Source of the DNA: Antedon mediterranea
Lineage: Eukaryota; Echinodermata; Crinoidea; Comatulida; Antedonidae
DNA length: 64,000 nt
Assembly: GCF_964355755.1 (NCBI RefSeq)
Contig: NC_092673.1
Location: forward strand, 20,155,001 to 20,219,000
Reading direction: 5' to 3'
Every line of letters starts with the position of its first letter. Positions within the stretch are counted from its first letter, which is position 1. Made by a program: the position numbers and the translations under genes. The notes below the pieces were generated by a model. That model ran no database searches, was not told the DNA's origin, and saw nothing but the letters and a program-made list of their open reading frames with translations. This document shows, piece after piece, positions 46,442-56,332 of the stretch.

Positions 46442-46572
46442 ATTTTGAGAGTACTGGTTATGGCTGGACTCAAGAAAGAGGTGATGGTTTTGATTGGATG
46501 CGGACTTGTGGTGGAAGGGATGGAAGAATTGGTGAAAGAAAAACTGGACCATCAAAGGTCATTCAGGAAATC
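46442..46572 (+). pseudogene. Paralog B MAM start exon, frameshifted
   Basis: FESTGYGWTQERGDGFDWMR then GERKTGPS is a canonical MAM opening. The expected GHSGN follows only after a one-base frame change near 46555, and the donor position reads GTTGTA rather than GTAAGT. Acceptor AAACAG. Confidence 0.8.
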
Positions 46573-46747
46573 GTTGTACGTTTATTAGGATTATTAGTAG
46601 AAATGTCTACTAGCACATGAGAGGTTAAGTGTGGTGTAAAATAAACACTTCTAGTGGTCACTATGCCAAAAATCTAAACTGTTTTCACATAATGTTTAAT
46701 ACAGTAAAATTTCGGAAATATTCAAAAAGCCATATATTATAATTTGA

Positions 46748-48060
46748 ACTAGATTTAATTCGTCACTATGACGAATTTTAGGTTATATGCATTGATTTTA
46801 ATAATTAAATTGATTTTTTGAATATATATATATCGATTTTGTCAGAATCTTTAATTATTTATAATATAGGCCTATGAAGATAGGATCTTGCTAACGCAAA
46901 TACAATAGTCGGTATCACTATCCAATCAAAGATCCCTCCGCGTATAATATAAACAACCCTTGTTACATAATTATAAATACCTAAGTCATTTTTTTTACTT
47001 TTTCATCATAAATCATACGTAAATTAATCTAACACTAAGAAATGAAATTGAACAAACAATACGGATATAAAAAAAATCTTATTTCGTTTCCCAAGGTGAG
47101 ACTCGATCTGGGTACCTTGAATGCTATAAACGCGAGCACAGACCACCGAGCCATACACAACTGACTAAAGTTGAAGAAAGATTCCTCCGTGTGTTTACTA
47201 TGCAGTAACCCTTTTGGCTTTTAACTTCAATATATAAACATTTTAAAGAAGAAGTTAATGTTAAGTTTGTTATTTCGGCCAAAGAAAATGCCATAGTTTG
47301 TTTGATTGTATTAATTTTTTTTTTAATTTAATATGCAATGATGACGTAATCAACTTTTTTTTCTCTTAATTTCATAATAAATCTTCCATGCATATATGAT
47401 ACATACACTTTAAAAAAATGAAAAATAGGGTTTCCCGAGCATTCTGACGATCTATATTCATTTTAAAATATAGCATATTTTCACCATTTTGTGCAAAGCC
47501 GGTCACTTTAACGTGCTTGTATAACGTGGTTTTAAATTAAAAAGTGAATAAAATATGATGAAATTGCTAAAGAAAGTTTGTAAAACAGAAATCAGGCAAA
47601 AAGAGTACCGCAGTATAGTTTAACGCGCAGTGCAAAATTCTGCGCACTCATGGCAATTTTTACACGCTTAAAATTGCCTGAAATGTACTCACTACTCACT
47701 CATTTTTTTAAATTGTAAGCGCACGTACGCACGCGTTATATGCGCTACGCACGTATTTGCATTTTCATATGATGAAATATGATCTGAAATTTACCAAATT
47801 TGGTTTAATTATAATACATATGATTGCAAACGTGATTTCATTAAATCACGCGTAGACCTTTTTTATTGCGCACCATGAAAGGATATCCACATCGATTCCT
47901 GGATATAAGGAATATACTCTGAAAAATTAACGTAGCTAGATGTAATTGATCTCAAGATAATATTGACGGACAAAACAGTGCTAAGGAAAGAATAAAATAA
48001 AGAAATAAAGATTTTTGACAGAATCAATAAGGTTATATGCATGATAATATATAGCCTAAT
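46748..48060. mobile_element. Single copy of the 1.4-kb repeat element in a paralog B intron
   Basis: Homologous to the units at 56333-64000, including the AATTCGTCA-CTA-TGACGAATT hairpin at its left, the minus-strand Pol III-type boxes near 47090-47160 and the GCGCAGTGC-rich centre. TAGGTTATATGCAT at 46779 and a degraded inverted copy near 48030-48058 suggest terminal repeats of about 14 bp. Confidence 0.75.
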
Positions 48061-48105
48061 TAAATTTAATTACTAACTGCTTGTTTATTTCCACGCACAG
48101 CTCAG

Positions 48106-48455
48106 GTGATCATTATGTTTACATTAAAACAATATCTACAAGTAACTGAAAGTCAGCTCGCATGAGAAGTCAATTGTTACCACCAGGGCAACATGTATCT
48201 TTATCATTCTACTATCACATGTACGGACATGAAGTTGGATCACTCACGGTTTACAGAAAATCGGATTTGGGGGACGAACTGTTATGGAAAAAAAGTGGTA
48301 ACCAAGGAGATCGGTGGCGAAATGCTGTAGTAGCACAATTTGCGTACAACGGTTATAGAAAAAATTACATTGTGGTTGAAGGCTATTGGGAAAAGTAGTT
48401 TACCGTAGGGGTGACATCGCAATTGACGACATTCAATATCGGACGCGTGCTATCG
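48106..48455 (+). pseudogene. Paralog B MAM body exon, with stops
   Basis: MAM motifs HVSLSFYYHMYGHEVGSLTV, LLWKKSGNQGDRW and NYIVVEG match A. TGA at 48147-48149 interrupts the start, and about 24 extra bases after VEG introduce TAG at 48396-48398 before the IAIDDIQY segment. The exit splice site is uncertain. Confidence 0.8.
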
Positions 48456-49315
48456 GTTTGTAACTTTCAAATGAGATTTGTTTTTATTTAATATAAAGAT
48501 TATATAATTATTACAGACTATACTACTGAAATCAATACAGAAACTATACTACCATAATCTGTTCTTTGGGAAATGAAAACGAGATATAACAATTTGTGTA
48601 TAAGATAAAAACATTAAAAATAGGCCTCTTATTATCAGGAAATTGGCCCAAACTACTAATACTATATGCATATAATCTCTGCTTCCATACCTTGATTGTT
48701 GCAAACTTGTAACTCTCCCTTCTGCAGTCGAATCTCTTTATGTAACTGTTTATTTGTAATTTTATTTGTACTATTGTTTGTTTCTCTTGATATGGACTTG
48801 TTCAAAATTCAATAAATTTGAATTGTAAATAGTAGTTAACTCAATCGGAGAGCCGCGTTGGGAATTATGACCGTTATTGAGAAATTGTGGACTTCACATG
48901 ACATACATATACATACATACTTTAAACTTTTATACATATATACATACATACATACACAAAAGCGTTAATGTTTCGCGCGAAAACATTAGCATAAAGTATA
49001 GGTCATATCTCTAAACATTAGTGTACATCATCCGTCAATGTCTTATCGTTAGCATTTTTTTTATAACAATAATAAGTAAATGTCGTCATATGGCCTTTTC
49101 AAGTCAACATATCTTTTATTCAATAAGGGTAATATTATGCATATGTACAATAGAGAATAAAATGAAAACTGAAGCAAAATAAAAAATAAAGGAAATACTA
49201 AACAGAAAAGCAAATAATTAAACATATATATATATAATCTATATACCCATATTAAACCGGACAGAAAATAGACAAATAAACAAATCATAAATTATTAGTA
49301 TTACTATTATTATAA

Positions 49316-49485
49316 AAAGACAAAATAAATTGTTAAATTTAACCAAAAAGTCATTTAATTTTTTTCCTTTAATTTCAGGTTTTTCTAGTAGGAAAATAAG
49401 TGGATATAATCTTTTTTTTTTTTAAACTGTTATGTCACATTAAAATAGATTATTCAACAATTTTCAGGGGGACAATAATATCTTA
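49316..49485. mobile_element. Family T MITE, right-half fragment
   Basis: Matches the right half of 2324-2673, ending CAGGGGGACAATAATATCTT; no left end. Confidence 0.65.
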
Positions 49486-49549
49486 TATAAATATTTATCT
49501 TCATTCAATGAACATTTGTAACAATTAATTTAAATTTAACACTCACTAG

Positions 49550-49740
49550 ACGAATGGGACGCTGGCTTAACGGGAATCGACACATTTACAAATAACGGAG
49601 ATACTTACTTAGTAGTTGTGAATCAGGATAACTGTGTACAGAACACAATAGTGTACATATGGGACAAATCGACTAATGAATGTAAAATTCATCAACGTAT
49701 TCCTGTGGAGCATTGTTCGTACAGATCTACCATTTTCAAA
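49550..49740 (+). CDS. Paralog B EAR repeat 5 exon
   Basis: Open, phase 1 to 0: GIDTFTNNGDTYLVVVNQ, TIVYIWDKSTNECKIHQRI, EHCSYRSTIFK. Acceptor CACTAG, donor AAA/GTAAGT. Confidence 0.8.
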
Positions 49741-49790
49741 GTAAGTATATTAAGTATTAAATAAATTCATCTGGTTCCAATTATAATTAA

Positions 49791-49908
49791 CTGGAATATT
49801 TTTTACTTTTATGTTGAACCAAAAAATACATACACAATACATACATACACCCATGCATACCTACATATTTATACCAATTTTTGGTTCATAAAAGTAATAA
49901 TTTTCCAG
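49791..49908. mobile_element. TTAA-flanked foldback MITE
   Basis: 118 bp with TTAA at 49787-49790 and 49909-49912; arms CTGGAATATT and AATTTTCCAG, then ACTTTTATG / CATAAAAGT and AACCAAAAA / TTTTTGGTT, with ATACATAC repeats as the loop. Confidence 0.75.
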
Positions 49909-50314
49909 TTAAGTTCAAGTAGGCTACACACACTTGAGTGTGTATCGTCTTTACAAAACAGAAATTGGGAGGTGGCCAATTTTGATTGATATTGCTTTTT
50001 AAATTGAAAAGTCTGGCAAAAAAAAAGAGTGCTGCAGGTACACTAATGAAACAAACCTAAATTGATATCAAAATGTATGCGAATCAACCAATCTTTCGAG
50101 TTGTTTTTTTGGGTTTTAGCAATTAGCATGTTTGTATTAAAGCGCATCTTTAAGTATATTATTCTTTATTTACAGGTTGGCGGAGAAATGTTTATGATAA
50201 TAACCACAAGCAGAACGGAATCACGTGATGCTGATGACGATTTTGAACTCTATACTACGTCATCACCAATATTTAAATTAGAAGGGAGTATGTTCGTAAG
50301 TTACGGAGCGATAC

Positions 50315-50906
50315 TGTAGGATTTATAGCAAATCCGAGTTGTAGAGCGCACCCAGGATTATGTCAGTTGCTATCCCGGATGTTGAACGCGTGTGTAATAT
50401 ACATAGTTTGGAAAGGACTGAAAAGAAACGAAAGTTATAATGCTAACCAGTGAAACGAAAGTTATAATGCTAACCAGTGAAACGAAAGTTATAATGCTAA
50501 CCAGTGAAACTAAAGTTATAATGCTAACCAGTGAAACGAAAGTTATAATGCTAACCAGTGAAACTAAAGTTATAAATGCTAACCAGTGAAACTAAAGTTT
50601 ATAAATGCTAACCAGTACCAGTTTAATATAATGTTTAGTTACTAATGAGTGTATTTTGACGGGTCGAAAGTATGACAGTAGGCGTATGCTAGGGATTTGC
50701 TTGACAAACAGTGAGTTATTGAACAAATGTTAAGAAATAATGTTATAATAGCTATTCAATCATACGTCGGTTCTTGTTTCTAATATGTAAATTATGACTT
50801 ATATTTCATGCTTTCAGATTTGAATGAGAATTTGTTTCACAATAAATCATCTCAAACACAGGTGAATCTCAGTGCTTATTGTTCGTTATAAAGTACTTTC
50901 CTTACA
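50315..50906 (+). repeat. 5' LTR of the BEL/Pao element
   Basis: 592 bp, TGTAGGATTT to TTCCTTACA. Contains a minisatellite (about 50430-50615) of roughly seven 27-bp units with AAAGTTATAATGCTAACCAG. Confidence 0.93.
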
Positions 50907-50959
50907 ATTCAAATTGTTTTTACTGACTGACGCACAAGGAAGGTATAGGGAACGACCAA

Positions 50960-53107
50960 ATGGACAAGCTAAAGGTAACCAGAAGAAACCGCAAGGGCAC
51001 CTTAACAAGAGCCTTAGGTGGATTGAGACAACTCGTTGATAGCCAACCATCGGAGCAAGAGCTGCAAGAAGGACTATTAAGAGTTAAAAGAACGTTTGAA
51101 ACCATTGAGCAATCTCATGCAGAGTTAGTCGAGTTGATAAACGATGATGATGAATTTCAAAAGGAAGAAGATTGGATGATAAGATGCCAAAAGGAATATA
51201 TGGCAGAAGTCCATGCTATCAAGACTGAATATAAGACCAAAACAGTATCCAACAACCTAGCAGCAAAAGCAATTCAAGATGTTGAAACAGAAACATTAGA
51301 AAAGAATCAACCTGATACTATAGTTAATGATAAGGTAAACAATAGTGAAAATCATAATGTTGTAGATCAACCTAATGTTGTTGAAGCTAATGTTAAGAAT
51401 CATAATAATGTATCTAACGATAAAACTGAAGGTACTTGGGATAGTCTAGTAAAAGCACTATCACTTCCCCGTACACCCCTGAAACATTATGATGGGGATC
51501 CTGTATATTATCATTCCTTTATAACTTCTTATCAGAGCATGATGTCAGGCGTTAATGATGATAGTGTTAAGTTGAACACCTTAATATTATTTTGTAAAGG
51601 TAAAGCTCTGGATGCAATTCAATTCTGTGTCATGAAACCACCCACTGAAGGATTTAAAGCAGCTTGGGACACTTTAAGGGAAAGATTTGGTAATACAGCA
51701 ATCATTGTCCAGGCATGGGTCCAAAAGATTTTGACTAGAGGAAAGGTGAATGTTCATAGTTTAAGGGAGTTTTCCGATGACATTGAAAACTGTTATGAGG
51801 CACTAAGTGCACTTGGGTATTTAAATGAATTGAACAATCAAGCTAGTGTAAAGCAAATAATTGATGGTTTGCCTAAGTTTCTCCAAAACAGGTGGTGCCG
51901 AGAGAATCAGAAGATCAAGGCCAAAGGAACTAATCCATCTTTGAAAGACATTGTTATGTTTGTAAAAACTGCAGCCTTGGAAACTAGTGACCCAGTCTTC
52001 GGAAACCAGGAACAGCAAAAACCCCAAGAAAAGCACAAAGTGAGAGTAAACCAAATTGCTGCCAAAACAGAATACCATAAATGTTGGGTATGTCAAAATG
52101 ATGACCACTGGACTGACCAATGTGAAGCTATGTTGAAACTAAGTTCAGATGAACGCATGAAAATGGTAAAGGAAAAACATGCATGTTTTGCATGCTTGAA
52201 AATTGCAGGCCGAAATCACCGGATGGCAAATTGCACCAGACGAAAACGATGCAACAAGTTGGTAGATAAACAATGTTGTGACAAGTATCACCATCCTTTA
52301 CTGCACCCAGAAGTGAAAGCAGGGAACGTGGGATTGGTAGGTCTGTCCAAAAGTGTAATTGACAATGAACCATTACTGCAGGTACTTGAAGTTGAGGTAA
52401 TTAATGGAAACACAAGCAAGAAAGCAAATGTGATGTTAGACAACGGCTCCCAAGGTACTTTCATAAGGGAAGGCTTTGTTAACAGTTTGGGTATCCAGGG
52501 TAAAAATGTTACAGCAGCGTTGACCACTGTGGGAGGTAAGGAGGAAAAATATGATACAAAAATCTATGACATACAGTTAGTAGGTGAGAATCCAAAGAAA
52601 ATACATGAAATCAAGGCCATCGGAATGAGCGACATAAGTGATAATCTTGATGTTGATGTTAGAAAACTGGAACAATTGTTCGAGATGAAGGAGGGTACAC
52701 TGAAAAGACAGGCTGGACCGATTGATATTCTAATAGGAGTAAATTATGCACACCTCCACACAGGAAAAATCCTGGAAGGGGATGGAATTGTGGCTCAGAA
52801 GTGCCCTCTGGGATGGACTGTTTATGGTGGTGGTGGTAATTCCACGTTGAACAACCGGATAATGCATGTTAAAATCAGTAAACCTGTTGACCTTACAGAT
52901 TTCTGGTCAACTGAAGCAATGGGAGTAGATGTAGGATCATGTAGCTGTAAGAAGAGTCTGATTGTAAATGAGGGAATGGAAACAAAGTTACTGGAAGACT
53001 CATGTATCAAGGTGGAGAACCAGTGGACAGTTCCCTACCCATGGGTAAGAGATCCGTCTGACCTGATGGACAATAAACATCAAGCAAAAAAATGTTGGGT
53101 GTGTTAG
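50960..53107 (+). CDS. BEL/Pao Gag-protease-RT N-terminus ORF
   Basis: 715 codons. A charged, helical N-terminus is followed by a DUF1759 Gag-like domain from about residue 170 (PLKHYDGDPVYYHSFITS), a CX2CX4HX4C knuckle near residue 375 (CWVCQNDDHWTDQC) with further CX2C motifs, and a DUF1758 retropepsin near residue 490 with LDNGSQGTFI (active Asp as DNG). The RT N-terminal linker (YPWVRDPSDLMD) ends at TAG 53105-53107. The RT body continues in the -1 frame from the seven-A run at 53086-53092. Confidence 0.85.
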   Translation: MDKLKVTRRNRKGTLTRALGGLRQLVDSQPSEQELQEGLLRVKRTFETIEQSHAELVELINDDDEFQKEEDWMIRCQKEYMAEVHAIKTEYKTKTVSNNLAAKAIQDVETETLEKNQPDTIVNDKVNNSENHNVVDQPNVVEANVKNHNNVSNDKTEGTWDSLVKALSLPRTPLKHYDGDPVYYHSFITSYQSMMSGVNDDSVKLNTLILFCKGKALDAIQFCVMKPPTEGFKAAWDTLRERFGNTAIIVQAWVQKILTRGKVNVHSLREFSDDIENCYEALSALGYLNELNNQASVKQIIDGLPKFLQNRWCRENQKIKAKGTNPSLKDIVMFVKTAALETSDPVFGNQEQQKPQEKHKVRVNQIAAKTEYHKCWVCQNDDHWTDQCEAMLKLSSDERMKMVKEKHACFACLKIAGRNHRMANCTRRKRCNKLVDKQCCDKYHHPLLHPEVKAGNVGLVGLSKSVIDNEPLLQVLEVEVINGNTSKKANVMLDNGSQGTFIREGFVNSLGIQGKNVTAALTTVGGKEEKYDTKIYDIQLVGENPKKIHEIKAIGMSDISDNLDVDVRKLEQLFEMKEGTLKRQAGPIDILIGVNYAHLHTGKILEGDGIVAQKCPLGWTVYGGGGNSTLNNRIMHVKISKPVDLTDFWSTEAMGVDVGSCSCKKSLIVNEGMETKLLEDSCIKVENQWTVPYPWVRDPSDLMDNKHQAKKCWVC

Positions 53108-53850
53108 AAAGGAGATTGACAAAAAATAGAGAACATGCAAAGGCATACCAACATCAAATGGACGAAATGGTGCAAATGCAATTCGCAAGAAAATTGTCCA
53201 AGTCTGAAGTCAATTGTTATCAAGGCCCTGTCCATTATATTCCGCATTTTTCGGTGAACCGACCAGAGAACAGAAGCACACCAGTCCGGATTGTGTTCAA
53301 TGCTTCAAACAGATATAACGGAGACACCATAAATGATTTTTGGATGAAAGGCCCGGACCTTTTAAACAACTTAGTCGGAGTAATACTACGCTTTCGAGAG
53401 AATCGCATTGCCATCCTCGGAGATATATCGAAAATGTATCATCGAATCCACATCCCTGAGATTGATCAACACGTTCACAGATACCTATGGCGAGATATGG
53501 AGTTCGACAGAGAGCCTGATATATATATTAAGCAAGTTCTTACGTTTGGCGACAAGCCAGCCCCGGCCATGGCACTAACAGCCTTAAGACTTACAGCAAG
53601 AGAAAGTCAAACTGAATACCCAGAGGCCGCTAAAGTAATAGAGAGAGATACATACATGGACGACATATGTCCATCAGTGAAGTCCAAACCCGAAGCAGTT
53701 AAGTTAATTCAAGACATAGACAAGATACTAAGCAATGGTGGATTCTCAGTAAAGGGATGGGTATCAAATGAAAAGATAGCAGAAAAAGTCAAAGAAGAAG
53801 AAAAAGGAGTAAAGTTTTGTAGGAAAGATAGTAAAGGCCTACCCCAGTGA
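53092..53850 (+). CDS. BEL/Pao reverse-transcriptase ORF, truncated
   Basis: 252 codons in the -1 frame relative to the previous ORF, overlapping it by 16 bases. RT motifs: PVHYIPHFSV, PVRIVFNAS, ILGDISKMYHRI, DKPAPAMAL, and catalytic YMDD at 53653-53664. It ends soon after the thumb region. The ATG lies in the A run; in BEL elements this region is normally part of one pol frame, so an independent start is unlikely. Confidence 0.8.
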   Translation: MLGVLERRLTKNREHAKAYQHQMDEMVQMQFARKLSKSEVNCYQGPVHYIPHFSVNRPENRSTPVRIVFNASNRYNGDTINDFWMKGPDLLNNLVGVILRFRENRIAILGDISKMYHRIHIPEIDQHVHRYLWRDMEFDREPDIYIKQVLTFGDKPAPAMALTALRLTARESQTEYPEAAKVIERDTYMDDICPSVKSKPEAVKLIQDIDKILSNGGFSVKGWVSNEKIAEKVKEEEKGVKFCRKDSKGLPQ

Positions 53851-53944
53851 AGATGATAGAGTGAGAGTAGTAGATGTAAAGGTACACGAGAAGGTTTATA
53901 AGCGTCCTGTTGTGAAACTGATAAAGCTTGATCAGTGGGAATAA
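53822..53944 (+). pseudogene. BEL/Pao integrase C-terminal (DUF5641-like) remnant
   Basis: In another frame directly after the RT: GKIVKAYPSEDDRVRVVDVK, then YKRPVVKLIKL and stop at 53942-53944. This is the typical end of BEL integrase. The RT-to-tail junction near 53815-53825 marks an internal deletion. Confidence 0.75.
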
Positions 53945-54068
53945 GTTTGACCAATGTAGTTTAAGTGAGTTATGATACGTTTATGAAGACGTTTGGAGTT
54001 TGCATTGTTTAAGTTAAATTTGTATTAATAATTTGTATTTTAATGAGATTTCCTCATTGCTGGGGGAA

Positions 54069-54660
54069 TGTAGGATTTATAGCAAATCCGAGTTGTAGAG
54101 CGCACCCAGGATTATGTCAGTTGCTATCCCGGATGTTGAACGCGTGTGTAATATACATAGTTTGGAAAGGACTGAAAAGAAACGAAAGTTATAATGCTAA
54201 CCAGTGAAACGAAAGTTATAATGCTAACCAGTGAAACGAAAGTTATAATGCTAACCAGTGAAACTAAAGTTATAATGCTAACCAGTGAAACGAAAGTTAT
54301 AATGCTAACCAGTGAAACTAAAGTTATAAATGCTAACCAGTGAAACTAAAGTTTATAAATGCTAACCAGTACCAGTTTAATATAATGTTTAGTTACTAAT
54401 GAGTGTATTTTGACGGGTCGAAAGTATGACAGTAGGCGTATGCTAGGGATTTGCTTGACAAACAGTGAGTTATTGAACAAATGTTAAGAAATAATGTTAT
54501 AATAGCTATTCAATCATACGTCGGTTCTTGTTTCTAATATGTAAATTATGACTTATATTTCATGCTTTCAGATTTGAATGAGAATTTGTTTCACAATAAA
54601 TCATCTCAAACACAGGTGAATCTCAGTGCTTATTGTTCGTTATAAAGTACTTTCCTTACA
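54069..54660 (+). repeat. 3' LTR of the BEL/Pao element
   Basis: 592 bp, matching the 5' LTR at every position I compared, including the irregular ATAAATG variants in its minisatellite. Confidence 0.93.
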
Positions 54661-54954
54661 GATACCATCACACGAATGTTATGATATAACATTTTTTGAA
54701 CGAGATGGGGAGTACTTTTTGGGTCAGTCGAATAAACGAAATGCAAATGGTGGTACGACTAATCCAACCTTCAACATATACCAATGGGTGTAGTTGATGT
54801 AAATTTTAAAAGGTATGGCGCTCGTTGATTTTTAAAACTCGATATTACGGAAGCTGATTTTGAGAGGCCCTCAACAATACAAGCGACATAAAAACATTAC
54901 AAGTAAAAATATATTTAAAGGCAAAAATGTAAAAAGGTTAGGAAGATTTAAAAT

Positions 54955-55260
54955 TTAAAATGTGTCATTGTTAAGCATAACATTCTTTAATTTACTTTTA
55001 AAATTTAAAAAAGTATTGCAATTTCTAATTGAAACGTCTAAAGAGTTAAAATATTTAGGTCCTTTATAATTAAAAGAATGTTTAAAAAGTTCACACTGAG
55101 GTCTTGGAACAACGAGATCACACCTGGAAAGTTGCCGGGTAGACATTCTACCATTGGCAGTAATTCTGGCAAGCCCACGGTAGATGTTAGTTTGGGCGAG
55201 AAAGGCAAGACAGTCCGTTTGATAGTCAGAATCAGTAGGGAGTAAAAATGGTGTTAACAA
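54955..55260 (-). mobile_element. LINE ORF2 C-terminal fragment
   Basis: Minus-strand frame of about 100 codons with DLVVPRPQCELFKHSFNYKG, KYFNSLDVSIRNC and FKSKLK, the tail of CR1-like non-LTR reverse transcriptases. Just beyond it, near 55322-55345, a copy of the paralog last-exon end (TTCAACAATTACCAATGGGT) recurs. Confidence 0.7.
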
Positions 55261-55717
55261 AGTTGACGGGAATTAGGAGTAGTGTAAGGAAGTTGGAGAA
55301 TAGTTTGCATAACCAATCCAAACTTCAACAATTACCAATGGGTGTGTATTTGTAGATCCCGCTCTCCTGTCCTGTGCCTTATTGAACTAAAACGTGCAAA
55401 AAACTTATTTATCTTTGAATAAACTAAAAACCGTAAGTACTGTAATTAGAAAAAGTCTGTTGTTTTGTTTTAAAACACTGTAGTGTAAACTCATGCGCCC
55501 TATGACTCTGATTTAACCTTTTGGGGAAGCGAGGGAGAGGAAGTACCGCGTACGCGTCAACCAGAAGGAAATGAGCGTGTGCAGAAGGACCGTTAGACTT
55601 AATAGCTGCGTCGCATGGCTCGTCGTACAAAACGAATTACGCGGTTAAAAAAAGTTAGAAACGCTATACGTAGAATGCAAATATTGAGGGGGATTGTTTT
55701 TTCCCTGTATATAAACA

Positions 55718-55990
55718 GGTGAGTGAGTGGCCGAGCGGTTAAGACAGTGGAACCGTAATCACGTAGCCATAACATCGGCAGGGGTTCGAGGCTCACTCAC
55801 TCCATGGTTCTGGTGGTAGAACGAGTCTTCTCGGATAAGGACTATAAACCGTAGGTCCAGCGTACACAACTAGCTCGTGTGCACTTTAAAGAACCTAGTA
55901 CATCTTTCGAGACGAGTAGGGGGTTACCCCGGTGTATTAGTACATCACAGCCACTGATCACTGAAGAGGTCGCCCAGTATAAAAAAATAA
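55718..55990 (+). mobile_element. tRNA-derived SINE
   Basis: The head resembles a Leu/Ser tRNA: GTGGCCGAGCGGTTAAG A box, GGTTCGAGGC B box, and GAGTGAG/CTCACTC arms. The body contains TCTCGGATAAGGACTATAAA, GTGCACTTTAAAGAACC and CATCTTTCGAGACGAGTAGG; the tail is AAATAAATAAACAAAC. A body fragment occurs at about 17795-17880. Confidence 0.8.
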
Positions 55991-56332
55991 ATAAACAAAC
56001 AAACATATCTCACACAAAACCCTAACTAAATGCACACAATATAAGTAAAATCAGTGGCGGTAATATTACAGGATTTTTAAAATAATTTCATTTTGAACGT
56101 AACCTAAGGTATCTTTTGCAGAATCCGCGTATACTGATATAGTGAAATTGTTTTAGACGAATGTGCGTTGTAATAAATAGAAGGTTTGTTTCTGACTTTA
56201 ACCGATATTGTTCAATGTTTGTTTGACACATTTAAATATTACTTGCTGTAGTAATCTTGTAATCTTTATATATGTATAAATCTATAGAAGTCTTATCAAG
56301 GTAAAAAGTGGTCAGAAAATAGACAAAATAGA
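55991..56332. other. Spacer before the tandem array
   Basis: AT-rich; no feature seen. Confidence 0.4.

Larger units (their letters stand above)
50310..54665 (+). mobile_element. BEL/Pao LTR retrotransposon, internally deleted, very young
   Basis: The element is 50315-54660 (4346 bp), flanked by the five-base duplication GATAC (50310-50314, 54661-54665). The two 592-bp LTRs, TG...CA, look identical by eye. The internal 3162 bp encode Gag-protease and reverse transcriptase, then jump to the integrase C-terminal region; RNase H and the integrase core are missing. It should therefore be non-autonomous. A purine tract (GCTGGGGGAA) precedes the 3' LTR. It inserted in sense orientation into the last exon of paralog B. 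Confidence 0.93.
34850..54793 (+). pseudogene. Paralog B: PAN-EGF-EAR-MAM-EAR modular gene
   Basis: Exons: 34850-35141 PAN, 35264-35387 EGF, 36772-36877 and 37959-38149 EAR 1-2, 44432-44714 EAR 3-4, 46442 to about 46572 MAM start, 48106 to about 48455 MAM body, 49550-49740 EAR 5, 50176-50314 plus 54666-54793 EAR 6-7. Same order, phases and orientation as paralog A, about 27 kb downstream. Lesions: net 5-bp loss in EAR 3-4, one-base shift and poor donor in the MAM start, TGA and TAG in the MAM body, and an LTR element in the last exon. PAN, EGF and EAR 1-2 exons are intact. The introns hold a LINE, a MULE, MITEs and a 1.4-kb repeat unit. No signal-peptide exon was found upstream. A short functional product (PAN-EGF-EAR 1-2) cannot be excluded. 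Confidence 0.8.
50176..54793 (+). pseudogene. Paralog B terminal exon split by an LTR element
   Basis: Coding parts 50176-50314 and 54666-54793. Excising the element and one GATAC gives 267 bp, 89 codons including TAG, fully open and parallel to A 16542-16811 (VGGEMFMIITTSRTESRDAD; ECYDITFFERDGEYFLGQSN; FNIYQWV). The insertion is thus the only lesion in this exon. Confidence 0.9.

Noticed and set aside
53084-53107. Firm call of programmed -1 frameshifting
   Set aside because: The heptamer is in register, but loss of one A from a homopolymer explains the data equally well and similar losses occur elsewhere in the window.
50920-54000. Minus-strand ORFs inside the BEL/Pao element
   Set aside because: Antisense shadows of the gag-pol frames.
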